Shown piece after piece: positions 21,901-32,400 of a stretch of 34,193 nucleotides of DNA. Position 1 is the stretch's first letter, and each line of letters begins with the position of its first letter. The notes beneath the pieces were generated by a model. The model had not been told where the DNA came from. It did no database searches and worked only from the letters and a program-made list of their open reading frames with translations. The stretch is from Methanobacteriota archaeon. GTDB lineage: Archaea > Thermoplasmatota > Poseidoniia > Poseidoniales > Poseidoniaceae. The stretch is from positions 1 to 34,193 of the forward strand of contig JABIYX010000096.1 of NCBI GenBank assembly GCA_018666575.1, in the 5' to 3' direction. The position numbers were made by a program, and so were the translations under genes.

Positions 21901-23844
21901 TCGTTCCAGACGCTCAGGTGTACCCATGTCCCAGAACTTGGTATTGTCAATATACGCATTGGCTTTCATTGACATTCGGGGATAGACTGTTTCTTCCCAA
22001 CTCCATTTTCCCTCTTTCCCATGTTCGAGAAGAACGGATTTCTCTACGACACTGGTCCCTGATTCATATCCATTGAATTCTGAAGGAGGAGTTCCGCTTT
22101 TATCGTATTGTGAAATTCTCCCATCTACATGGAGAAGATTCATCTCACTGTGTTCAGTTGTCACTGTAAGTGTCAATGGAGAGGATGTCCGTTCGTGGTG
22201 AGCAACGATTGCAGCATAATCGATTGGATGGAAATCATCACCCCAGAGTAAGATAAACTTGTCCTGAAGAAGATGTCGAGCATTCCACAGCGCACCACCA
22301 GTTCCGAGAGGTTCTGGTTCCTGATAGAATGTTAGAGCCATTCCTTCGTGTCGAAATCCATTGAATTGTTCACCTAAGTGTCCTGTTAGAATCAATGCTT
22401 CCATGCAACCTTGCCGTCCAGCCCAGTCAAGAATATGAGAAAGAATAGGTTTTCCAGACACCTCGATCAATGATTTGGGCATTTGTTCTGTCAGTTCTCC
22501 AAGCCGAGTGCCTAAACCACCTGCTAAGATGACAACTTGGGGCATACGATGCTTTTTAACAATCTTTGAGTATAACGCACCACTCTCTTTTAGCGTCCGT
22601 TGTTTCGTTTCAAAATCGACATGATAAAGTCCGAATCGTTGGTCATATCCTTCAGCCCATTCGAAGTTATCCATAAGACTCCAATGATAGAATCCACGAA
22701 TGTCCATACCATCAGCAATCGCTTCTCCAGTAATCTGTAAATGACGTCTGATGTGTTCTGGGCGCATATCATCATCATCATCAGCAACTCCATTTTCAGT
22801 CACAATAATTGGAAGATTCAGGCATGAGACCATGTCAAAAGCTCGCCGTAAGCCCTCCGCATACATTGGATACCTGAAATCAGTACGTTCTTCCCATGGA
22901 CGAATCAAGGGGTCAATATCCACCTTTGTTGGCATGAATGGAGTAGCAAGAAGATGCGTGTAGTAATTGACACCAATGAAATCACTGCTCCCTTTCAGAC
23001 CAGGAATCTTCTTTGATCGAATGGCTGAAGGAGCCTTGAATCGTCCTGTCATCAAACCTTTTATCCAACATAGGTTGAACATTCCATCCAGTAAACGTGC
23101 TTGGAATCGATGCAACGGATTCCAGCGTCGGTATGGGTCGAAGAGATTGATGTTCTTTACCAGTCCAATTTGGGCACGTGCCCCATGCTCCATGGATTTC
23201 AGTGCATGATAACAACGTGCGTGAGCAATCATGAGATTCGTTGAGACAATTCTCGTCTTCTTGAAGGAACGTTCGCCTGGAGGAAACTCACCGAGAACAT
23301 ATCCCATCGATGCAAACACAGCGGGTTCGTTGATGGTGCACCACCAATCCACTCGGTCACTCAAGACGCCAAACATTTTCTTCGAGAAACGAATCCAATC
23401 TTCGACATTGTTTTCTTGTTCAAAACCGCCTTTATCATCCCACCAAAGAGGGTGAGTGAAATGATGGAGCGTGGCCATAGGCTGAATGCCTTTTGCTAGA
23501 AGTTGGTCAACAAGGTCAGAGTACCACCGAATTGCATCTTCATCCCAAACCCCCTGTTGAGGCTCAATACGGCTCCATTCTATTGAGAACCTGTAGTGTG
23601 AAACATTCAAGTCTTTAATCAATTGAATGTCTTCTTGTTTTCGATTCCAATGATCGCATGCATCACCGCTAAGTTGACCACTCTTTGAGCGGGATTCAAA
23701 TGCAGACCAATTGTTGGTATTTCCACCTTCGATTTGATGAGAAGCAGTAGCAACACCCCACATGAAATCTGGTGGGAAAAGTCCCCCATTTAGAAGAGAA
23801 GTATAGTCGACTGAGTCCCAATCACGATGTTCTTCAATCCCCAT
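21868..23844 (-). CDS. Bifunctional fusion: GH1 beta-glycosidase plus sugar-1-phosphate nucleotidyltransferase
   Basis: 658 residues. Residues 20-432 are a glycoside hydrolase family 1 barrel: PDFMWGVATASHQIEGG, HYRFSIEWSRIEPQQG, acid/base Glu173 in TINEP, nucleophile Glu350 in VTENG, and YHWSLMDNFEWAEGYDQRFGLYHVDF. From Met434 the frame continues without a stop into a nucleotidyltransferase (VVILAGGLGTRLGELTEQMPKSLIEV; GDDFHPIDY metal site; ending KFWDMGTPERLERLEEFL) of the mannose-1-phosphate guanylyltransferase/HddC-like group. No signal peptide, so cytosolic. With GalK opposite, it suggests salvage of an imported beta-glycoside: cleave, phosphorylate at C1, activate to NDP-sugar. It lies 26 nt after the Ig-like protein gene. 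Confidence 0.9.
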   Translation of the reverse strand: MGIEEHRDWDSVDYTSLLNGGLFPPDFMWGVATASHQIEGGNTNNWSAFESRSKSGQLSGDACDHWNRKQEDIQLIKDLNVSHYRFSIEWSRIEPQQGVWDEDAIRWYSDLVDQLLAKGIQPMATLHHFTHPLWWDDKGGFEQENNVEDWIRFSKKMFGVLSDRVDWWCTINEPAVFASMGYVLGEFPPGERSFKKTRIVSTNLMIAHARCYHALKSMEHGARAQIGLVKNINLFDPYRRWNPLHRFQARLLDGMFNLCWIKGLMTGRFKAPSAIRSKKIPGLKGSSDFIGVNYYTHLLATPFMPTKVDIDPLIRPWEERTDFRYPMYAEGLRRAFDMVSCLNLPIIVTENGVADDDDDMRPEHIRRHLQITGEAIADGMDIRGFYHWSLMDNFEWAEGYDQRFGLYHVDFETKQRTLKESGALYSKIVKKHRMPQVVILAGGLGTRLGELTEQMPKSLIEVSGKPILSHILDWAGRQGCMEALILTGHLGEQFNGFRHEGMALTFYQEPEPLGTGGALWNARHLLQDKFILLWGDDFHPIDYAAIVAHHERTSSPLTLTVTTEHSEMNLLHVDGRISQYDKSGTPPSEFNGYESGTSVVEKSVLLEHGKEGKWSWEETVYPRMSMKANAYIDNTKFWDMGTPERLERLEEFLNKTSL

Positions 23845-23861
23845 AAAAGCACCACAAAAGC

Positions 23862-23873
23862 GATATTAATTCA
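23862..23873 (-). promoter_or_regulatory. Possible own TATA element of the GH1-nucleotidyltransferase gene
   Basis: The minus strand reads TGAATTAATATCG across the stop codon of the upstream gene, centred about 23 nt before the ATG at 23844. The spacing is slightly short, but it could drive a separate leaderless transcript. No Shine-Dalgarno is visible before this ATG. Confidence 0.35.
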
Positions 23874-26462
23874 CTGGAGGCGTGACCAAGAACCATCGGA
23901 ACCAACGTCCCATTGTTGCAATTCAGTGCTCGCATCCACATACCATCCTGTTTCTCCTTGATTGGTCCCCGGTGCTGCTTGCATAACGCCAATTTGTGTC
24001 GCCTTGACTGCAAGTTCTTCTCTCAGAGAATCCTCAATTTCTGGGGCTGCGTCTGTGGAGACCTTGGGTTGAGGCGTCTTTGATTCAGTTTCTGCTGAGA
24101 CATTCGATTCAGGAGCAGTAGCAGCATCTTCTTCATCATCCTCATACTCGAATTCGTCATCGTATCCATCCCACTCTTCTTCCTTGGAATGACCTCGACG
24201 AATCAAAACGATGAGTACTGCAAAAATCATCAATAAGAAGACAAGACCAATGGACATCGCCGTATTTGTTGATCCAAGAGCACCACCCAAAAGCACAGAT
24301 TCCACATCGAAAAATTGCTGAGAGATTAGACCGCTCCATGCGACAGTACAGGAACGATCAGTACCTGCTTCTTCAAGTTCAATTTCCCATGTATCTGATT
24401 TCACGTGACTGGATTTTCCAGATGAACATGTAATGCTGGTTTGCTCTGGAACAACTTCGACTCGATTTCCTTGGCTGTCCTCTGCCCAAACCATGAGCAA
24501 CGTGACTTCGCCCTGGCTCAATGATTCGTTACTTACGGATGTGAGAACACGAACTGGGTCGCCGGGGAGAATTGACAGTGGAAGAACAATCGAAGCATTT
24601 CCCTGTTGGAGTTCAATCTCATACATTCCAGAAGTCACTCCATCGATTTGCCAATAACCACGTCCTGTGGCAGAAGGTTCGATTGAAACAAATCCAGATT
24701 CCATAAGCTGAACCGATTCTGCTGGAGCTACGTTTCCGTGTACGTCAACAATCTCTACGTATAGATCACTTGGAACGCCAACTTTGATCGTCATAGATTC
24801 TCCAGCATCTGTTGCCAGTGTATTCTCAGAACCTGTCACGACATTGATGCGAACAGCAGCAAATACGCCATCAGCATTTGCTCGGATTTCATGTTCACCA
24901 ACCTGAGTAGGATACCATTTACCATTTGACATGAGTAAATCGAGTGTTGCATCAACGCCATCGATGGTCCAATTGACAGCAACAAATGAGATTGTGTTAC
25001 CATATGAATCAGTAAATACGGGATTAAATTGTAGATAGGAATCAGCAGGAATTTCGGTTCCTGATTCTGGTAGAAGGATAAATGCCAATCGACCTGGTTC
25101 AACCATTTCTTGATAATCACATTGATGTAAAACACCTGTTGAATTATCGAAATATGTCGCTGAAAAGCGAATAGTTTCCGTCAATTTAGGAGTAAATGTA
25201 GCGTAAGAAGAGAAAATTTCCGCAGTTGATTGATCATTACTCGTCTTGTTGAGCGTCCCATTCACCTGCCATACATTTCCAAATGCATCAGTTGCTTCAT
25301 GGACTAAGGCCACTTGAGACCCAGCAGATAATCGAGGTAAACTTGCCACAAGTTGTGTGGATACTGCAGCACCATGATTGACCGTTACTTCCTTTGAAGC
25401 AGCGACATCTGAATCAACAACTTCCATTGTAAACGATCCGACCTTTCCAGGAGTCCAGTGCACTTCATCACCAACCTGGGCTACGGCTCCGTTACCGACG
25501 CTCCAGTTTCCAATTGGAACAGGAACTGGAGAAGTATAACCCGATGAATCGGTACGAACTGCATCTAAACGATACACTTCTCCAGATTGATATGATTCTT
25601 GATCAGGTACAATTTGAATGGATACAATTGCAGCATCTGCAGGAATGACACGAATGGTTTCGTTACCAAATACAGACCCTGCACGGACGCTAATGTTCCA
25701 AATTCCTGGGGCAGTTGCGAAGAAGAAGCCTTCAGTTGTAATGCTGCCATTCTCTGCAGTCCAAGCTTTCATTCCTGCAAGAGTATCATTCATCTCTTGA
25801 CCAAATGAGTCAACCAATGATGGGCTGAGTAGAACGCCGAATCCACTTCGAATCACAAGATTCTCTTCAAAAATAAATTCGTATGGATCTCCTGCAATGG
25901 CTTCCATTGTCACCTGCTGTTCCATTTGATCGAAACGAGCAACTACTTCGTAGAGCCCGAGTGTTGGAGGGGTCCATAGGGGCTGTCCTTGACCAACATA
26001 TTCCCCATCAACGCTCCATACAACACCTTGTCCTGTTCGAGGATTCCCATGGGAATCCAGTAGGTTTGCTTGGAGTTGATATGGCTGTTTAGCTTGTGGC
26101 GAATTTGCCGTATTGATTTCAATTGACTGTCCCCAACCAGCTTCAACGGTCACAACAACAGTATCGTTGAATCCGGCATGTTCTGCACGAAGAGTTACTT
26201 GACCTGCTGACCATGGGAAAAAGAGGCCACCTGCTTCAACAGTACCATTTGTCGATGACCACATAATCTCGCCTTCAACAACGTTGTTCAATGCATCATA
26301 GATGGTGGCATCCAATTGTAGAACACCATCCGAAGATATGGAAGTTGAAGGCGTTGTGATAACAACTTGTGCGGCAGGACCTGCTGCTGCAACAGGAAGA
26401 CTCGCAAATGGAACGAACATCAACAGAATGCACAAAAGCAATGCAGACTGTTTTGAACTCAT
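23871..26462 (-). CDS. Large type I membrane protein with Ig-like (Big-type) repeats and acidic cytosolic tail
   Basis: 863 residues from the ATG at 26462 (MSSKQSALLLCILLMFVPFASL, a clear signal peptide); the track's start at 26522 lies inside the upstream gene. Extracellular repeats follow the pattern 'x-L-x-A-x-x-x-D-x-x-G-N' (e.g. LDATIYDALNNVV, LQANLLDSHGNPRTG, LVHEATDAFGNVW), resembling bacterial Ig-like/invasin-type domains; about eight are present. One TM helix (IGLVFLLMIFAVLIVLI) near 735-755 is followed by a strongly acidic stretch (EEEWDGYDDEFEYEDDEEDA) and a tail ending in a Trp-containing module (GWYVDASTELQQWDVGSDGSW). Likely an adhesin or surface-layer component, cotranslated with the giant protein upstream. 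Confidence 0.85.
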   Translation of the reverse strand: MSSKQSALLLCILLMFVPFASLPVAAAGPAAQVVITTPSTSISSDGVLQLDATIYDALNNVVEGEIMWSSTNGTVEAGGLFFPWSAGQVTLRAEHAGFNDTVVVTVEAGWGQSIEINTANSPQAKQPYQLQANLLDSHGNPRTGQGVVWSVDGEYVGQGQPLWTPPTLGLYEVVARFDQMEQQVTMEAIAGDPYEFIFEENLVIRSGFGVLLSPSLVDSFGQEMNDTLAGMKAWTAENGSITTEGFFFATAPGIWNISVRAGSVFGNETIRVIPADAAIVSIQIVPDQESYQSGEVYRLDAVRTDSSGYTSPVPVPIGNWSVGNGAVAQVGDEVHWTPGKVGSFTMEVVDSDVAASKEVTVNHGAAVSTQLVASLPRLSAGSQVALVHEATDAFGNVWQVNGTLNKTSNDQSTAEIFSSYATFTPKLTETIRFSATYFDNSTGVLHQCDYQEMVEPGRLAFILLPESGTEIPADSYLQFNPVFTDSYGNTISFVAVNWTIDGVDATLDLLMSNGKWYPTQVGEHEIRANADGVFAAVRINVVTGSENTLATDAGESMTIKVGVPSDLYVEIVDVHGNVAPAESVQLMESGFVSIEPSATGRGYWQIDGVTSGMYEIELQQGNASIVLPLSILPGDPVRVLTSVSNESLSQGEVTLLMVWAEDSQGNRVEVVPEQTSITCSSGKSSHVKSDTWEIELEEAGTDRSCTVAWSGLISQQFFDVESVLLGGALGSTNTAMSIGLVFLLMIFAVLIVLIRRGHSKEEEWDGYDDEFEYEDDEEDAATAPESNVSAETESKTPQPKVSTDAAPEIEDSLREELAVKATQIGVMQAAPGTNQGETGWYVDASTELQQWDVGSDGSWSRLQ

Positions 26463-26465
26463 CGA

Positions 26466-26472
26466 ATCACCT
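26466..26472 (-). promoter_or_regulatory. Shine-Dalgarno site of the Ig-like protein gene
   Basis: The minus strand reads AGGTGAT, ending 3 nt before the ATG at 26462 and overlapping the TAG stop of the giant gene. It is fully complementary to the 16S tail. It fixes the start at 26462 and indicates cotranscription with the giant gene. Confidence 0.65.
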
Positions 26473-29400
26473 AATCTTCCCAAACAACCCAATCGGTTTG
26501 ACCGGGTTCTCGATAATACCATGTCTCATCTTCATTTTGAGCCCACTCGGTTCCGTCGTCATCAACTCGATGTTCAACCATCCAACTTGTATCTTCTTTT
26601 TCTTCAGCTTCTTGCGGAGGATTTGATGGAGCTGGGCCACTCGGACCAGTTCCAGGAGCAGGCCCACTCGGACCAGTTCCAGGTGCAGGACCGCTCGGGC
26701 CTTTTCCAGGAGCAGGGCCACTCGGACCACGTGCTGTTGGGGTGGAGTCTTCTTCGTCTTCGTCATAATCATCATCCCAATCACCATCACCTCTTCCAGA
26801 ACGGAGAGCCATGACTAAAAGAACAAGTAGAACAACGGCGATCAAACCAATCAGAACGGCTCCTACATAGTACAAAGCGCCACCTGCTGCAAAGAATCCA
26901 CCTAAGGTTCCAGTAACCTCGATTTCAACATCTTCACTGACTTGTCCTGCTGTAACTGTGATTGTTTGAGGGCCACTATCAAGTGTTGTGACTCTCCATT
27001 GACCAGGTCCAAGTTCTTTGACAGTTCCACGGCCAGTTGAATCAACACGTGCGCTGCTTGGCACAGGGATAGGATTGTAGAACATGTCCTTTGCTTCAAC
27101 TGTTACATCAATCGATGCTTGCTGGTCTACAGTTGTCGCAGATAAGACAACGTCAAGATAGGCAACGACCATTTGCGGTTGTATTAAAAGTTCAAACGTG
27201 TTTGTTGCAGTCGGTGTTGAATACACCATAACATGTTCACCAGCAACGGATGCTTGGTAAGTGTAGGCACCAATATCAGCACGAGGGACAATTCGAGAAG
27301 AAGTTGTTCCATCTTCAGTCCATTCAACGTCCTGTGCGAAGGTGTTACCATCATCATCGGTACCAGTAATCACAATGTCAATCGATTCCCCAGCGTCTTC
27401 GCTCAGAGTATCAAGAGCGTGATCAAGGGAGACGGCAATACCATGATACACTGAAATGTCAACTTGCTTTGAGTAATTGAATCCATCTGCATTAACAACG
27501 TATCCAGTAATTCTGTAGGATCCCACAGTGGTTGCTTCCCAATGATAAGCATCAGCTTCGAACGTTGAAGTCATGTCGATAACAGAACCGGAATTCAAAT
27601 CTTCGAATAACCAAGTAAGTCTTGAAGAGTCAAGAGCATTCAAATCCCCATCGCTTAGACTTACAGAGAAATCCACGTAATGATCAGCACTGATATTGTA
27701 TGATGTTCCCGAATCACCCGTAGATGTAATCGAATTCATGGTAAATATCTGCAAGATACCCTCTGTGACAGTTGCAGATACTGATTCACTAAACACAACG
27801 CCTTCAAAGGTGTATTCCGCATAGATCATGTATGGTATTTCAGAGGCCAATTGAGGCATGAATTCGGTCTCATCAGACAGCGTGTACAACAAAACAGATT
27901 GGTCAGTCCAACTCGGATGAGCGATGCTCCAATTTACATCGATGGTCCATCGATTACCTTTCGCATCTGTTGCCTTTGCTTTCACTTGTAGAGTTTCATC
28001 AGCGGTTAAACTGTAGGATTGATCATTCGCATCAGTTGATTCAACAATTAGTGCCATACCAGTCATTGCACCCTTTGTGACATTGACTGTAATTGACGCA
28101 GATATGGATTCATACTGAGCAGTAATCACTCGACCGCCGAGACCAGTTGGAATCCATTGTACTGGGTGATTGAATGTGACGTTTACAGCGCCATCACTCA
28201 CAAAGGTCCAATTTGCTAACGGTAAGGAAACAGGTAGTCTGTTTCCTTGAATGTCGATTCTTGTGGTGTTCATGAAGATGATTTCATCAGCGGTTAGGTC
28301 CCATGCAGATGGAATGATTTCAAGCGAATCCATGGCTCCATGCCCTGTTGTAATGGTGAGTGAATCCGACAACCCAATTCCAGAAGTTAGAGAGAATTGC
28401 CACGTACCTACGTTATCGGCAAAGTACATGCTCGTTGCTTCACTGAAAAGTCCATCAGTTACTGAATAGGTTAGTGCGCCTGCTTGAGCCAATGGAATAG
28501 TGTTTCCAAATTGGTCGTACAAAGTGGTTGTGATCTCACATTCAGTTCCTGCAGGAGTAACTCCCTCACAGCCTGTCAAAACAATGCTTGAAGGAGCACC
28601 AAGTTCAACTTGAACGTTAACAATCACAGTGATTGTTGTCCATGTGATGGAAACGGTTTGACCGCCAACTGAGTACGGTTGGAATTCATCGCCAAAGGTA
28701 CCTGTCATGGATCCGTTACTCGGTGTAAAGGAGATGCTTTCACCTGGAACAACATTGCCGAATTGGTCAACAACATCTGCAGTTAGTTGAAGTGTCTCAT
28801 CCGCAGTAATGGTCGCAGTCAGAGGAGTTACCACCAAGTTAACTGGAGCACCTGGCGTTACCGTAACTGTTTCATCAGCACAGATGACGCCAAAGCAAGC
28901 GGTGATGGTATGAACTCCGGATGTAGAGGGCGTATATACTCCTGTAGAGGTATCAATTTGACCGCTGGAAGCAGACCAAACAATCGGTACAGTTGCAACA
29001 AGTGAGTTGTAATCAAATGTCGAAGCACTGAATGTTACGGATGTATCTGCATCTGTGGTTGTTGCAGTTGGAGAAATTGTTACCGAATCAATGTCGGTGT
29101 AATTCATTTGCATAAGCGGTCTTGTACTGCTGGTTGAATCGCTGTTATCTGCAAATTCAACTGTCATCCATCCCTGATTGACGGTTGCAATGATGACCCA
29201 TCCATGCGTACCATCAATGAAGAGAGAGCGATGCCCTAGACTCATCTGCAGCCATTGGTTGGTCGCTTGAGAATTACTGACATAGAATGTATCCAGTGGT
29301 GTTGAATCATAATCCACACCCGGTTGGAGACCAGGGGCACCCCAGTTTGCAGAACCTGTTCCGTTCCATGTCACTGAAGTTTCACCCCAGCCTGATGTTA

Positions 29401-32400
29401 GGACTTTGTGAACAGAGAGGGTCATACCAGTTGCACCTGCACCGAAATCAAGATCAGTAAGATACAAACTCAAATCTACAGAATGAACATTCATGTTAGG
29501 ATTGAACGGTATTTGACCGAAATCTGTGGAGACAAGCATTCGATATTCATCTTGACCTGAATCGATACCAATGATACTTGAATCACCATCTAAGTTAGCA
29601 TCTGCAGTTCCACTGTAGACGGAAGCATCTTCCACATTTGTGTGAGCCATTTCTTGAATTTCATTTCCAGTTTGGAATTCATAGGTCCATGTGTGATCAA
29701 AATTATCTTGTGTTGTTGGATCACCGATACCTACGATCCATCTGGAAGAAGAGGGGCCTGGGATTGAACCATTGACTGCCTGAACCCACCATTCAAAGGT
29801 TGATCCTGGAGAGAGAGAACTGCCGAAAACAAAGTTCGTTCCTGTGATTTGACTTGATATTCCAGACTTGAAATTGTATTGTCCAGAAGAATTACGGATG
29901 GTAACGATGTACCCTGTCGCTCCAGTCACTGCATTCCAAGAAAGGGTTGGCTTGTCCAAGGATTCGAGCAAAGTTGTTGTCGTGTTGTACAACACAGTAC
30001 CGTCTGCAGGAGAGAGAAGGACTGGTTGCGCAGGTGGAATTACACCTGCCACGTTATCAACATAATCGACGCGAAGAACAGGTCGCAATGTTGTAGAAGA
30101 AGACTCACCTGAATGGAACGAATGTAAACTGCTTGCAGTACCAGCAGCTGCTAGTTTAATTGTCATTGAAAGATTTCCATTAGCGATGTTGGATTGAGCC
30201 AATGAAGTAATATCCCATTCCAACCAACCATTTGGTGGTGTTACTGGCAGGGTAGAACGGGTTATTTCTGTAGCATTACATGTGGGTGTTTGCAATGCTG
30301 TGACAAAACCTTCGTTGAATGTTGAACAAGCATGAGCACTCACAGTCAATGGCGAGACACCAGTTACTTGTGTCCGATACATTCGCAGCATCACAGAGGT
30401 TGGAGTAATTGCACTTGGCCAAGGCATCTGTGACAAATCATATTCAATGTACACTTCATGATCACCAGAAGTACCAGAACCAAGCAGTAGAGAAGCACTT
30501 GAGCCATAGTTCGTGTTAAATGATGAGGATGAAGTATAGGCGTCAGGAGCGGCAGGAAGGAGACCTGTGCTTGTAAAAATCGACCCACTTGATAGGATTA
30601 CAGTATGGTTTCCTAAGCCATCATCGTAACCTTGTGCATCAGGAATACGGTATTTGTTGACTTGAGAATATTCTCCAATTCTGTAGTAATCTTCAATCAA
30701 TTGGTAGGACAAAACTCGCCAATATTGCCATTCGTCGCCAGATGTAGCATTTGTATTCGTAAGTGTGGTAGTCGATGGATCCCAAGTGAGATTTGACTCG
30801 CTGAGAGAAGTAGCGTCCGTTGACAATACACAAGCAAGATCGTAAATCATTCGAGCATCAGAGGCAGAACAAATCTGGAAACCTGTTTCGTTAGACGACG
30901 GTGGTGTCCATGAATGGTTCACATGATCAACTCCAGTTGGGCGAGGGGCAGACATGTTCCATAGAGTCGAACTGTCGACAGGAAGAAGGTTTGTTGGAGT
31001 TGAAGCGACGTATGGGTTCGTTGATCGATACGTGAGGTTCAGACTTGGACGCAAACTTGTGGAAGCTTCATCACTCGAGAAGAAATCAATTCTACCATCA
31101 ACACTACTGAAATTCTCTTCAGGTTGAACGAGAATGTGAATCGTGTTCACTCCTTGAGCAAGGGCTTGTTGAATGACTTCCGTGATATTTCCAAAGACCG
31201 ATGAATCATCTGAATCGATTAGACCTGCTCCGTTCATTGGAACTGAAGTATCAGATGAATGATAGGCACCTGGTGCATTCCAAGTGGTTGAACTTGTCGC
31301 GTTATTCCAGTTTGCATTTCCATCGAATGACGTGAGAACCTTGGATTGGCTAGCCCAAACTTCTCCATACGAACCAGATTCTGTGGTGAGGTAAAGTTCG
31401 GCAGACATAACTTCAACCGAATTCCCAAGCGGTAGTTTCGAGATATCTATTGAAAAGAGGACCGAAGAACGAGCGGATGTACTGGTTGTGAAGGAGGAAC
31501 GGCCGATACTTAGGACGCTATCACCTGAAAGATCATAATTCGGAGAGCCAGAATCGAGTCCAATGTCTTGTATGAAACCAGATGGTTCGTTGAGAGATGG
31601 CAAGAAACCTCCTTCAGAAATGTTGAGGTATCCCCATGTACTGTTAATCTCTTGACCGATATCATGAGGAATGTGGAACACTGAACTTGTGGAACGTGGA
31701 CCTAGCATACTGTTGTTTACAGGTTGAACAAACCATCGAATGCTTTGATTTGTATCGAGATCATTCGACGGTTGGAATGTTAGACTTTGCAAATCAAACA
31801 TTGAACTGTCAACACGTGAATCATACGTGGTGAAACCTTCCATGATGTCAGAAGCATCATTTTGGAGGAAAACCTTCCAATCATCAATGTTCGCAGAATT
31901 AGAATGTGTCCAACTCAAAACTGGACGTGTTTCTGGTTCTGCTACGTGTGTTGAGAAATTCCAAGCCATATCCCCATCTGTAGGCAATGCGTTTGCACCA
32001 GCAACAGTAGGAATTGACGAAGTCCCTGCACTCCAAGTGAGGTTTAGCCATGGCCGTTGTGTGGCAAGGCCTTCTGTGCTTGCGAATGTAATCAGAGAAT
32101 CAGATGAGTCACTGGTCATGAGAGCAATTGAAAGGTACGAATCTCCGTTTGCGAGTGCTGCTTGTACAAGTTCAGTAACATCCCAATCCATCCAGTCAGC
32201 ACTTGCAGAGGTACTCAAATCACTAAGTTGGCCTACGTCGTTTCCAATAGAACGGCCTCCGTCTAAAGTCCATGAATTCGTGCCATCATACGTAGAATTG
32301 TTGAGATCGGTAGTCCATGATTGCAATACTGGTCGAACTGCAATTTCAGTATTCGTATCCGAACCGACGAGGGCCCACAAGTTCAATTCTGCGTTTGTAA

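Noticed and set aside
21868-23844. Nucleotidyltransferase plus GalK-like kinase as a heptose (HddA/HddC) pathway
   Set aside because: The kinase motif INIIGEHTDYAGG is of the galactokinase type, not the RxPxRxSFxGGGTD start of heptose kinases, and no other heptose genes are present.
26463-26522. Upstream start of the Ig-like protein
   Set aside because: It would overlap the giant gene; the ATG at 26462 has a perfect SD and begins a signal peptide.
26631-26733. Possible CRISPR-like repeat array
   Set aside because: Units are contiguous 27-bp coding repeats without spacers and are in frame with the giant protein.
26302-26814. 170-residue plus-strand ORF with repeated QFQEQ/HSDQ segments
   Set aside because: It is the opposite-strand reading of the GPSGPAPG repeats and flanking coding sequence.
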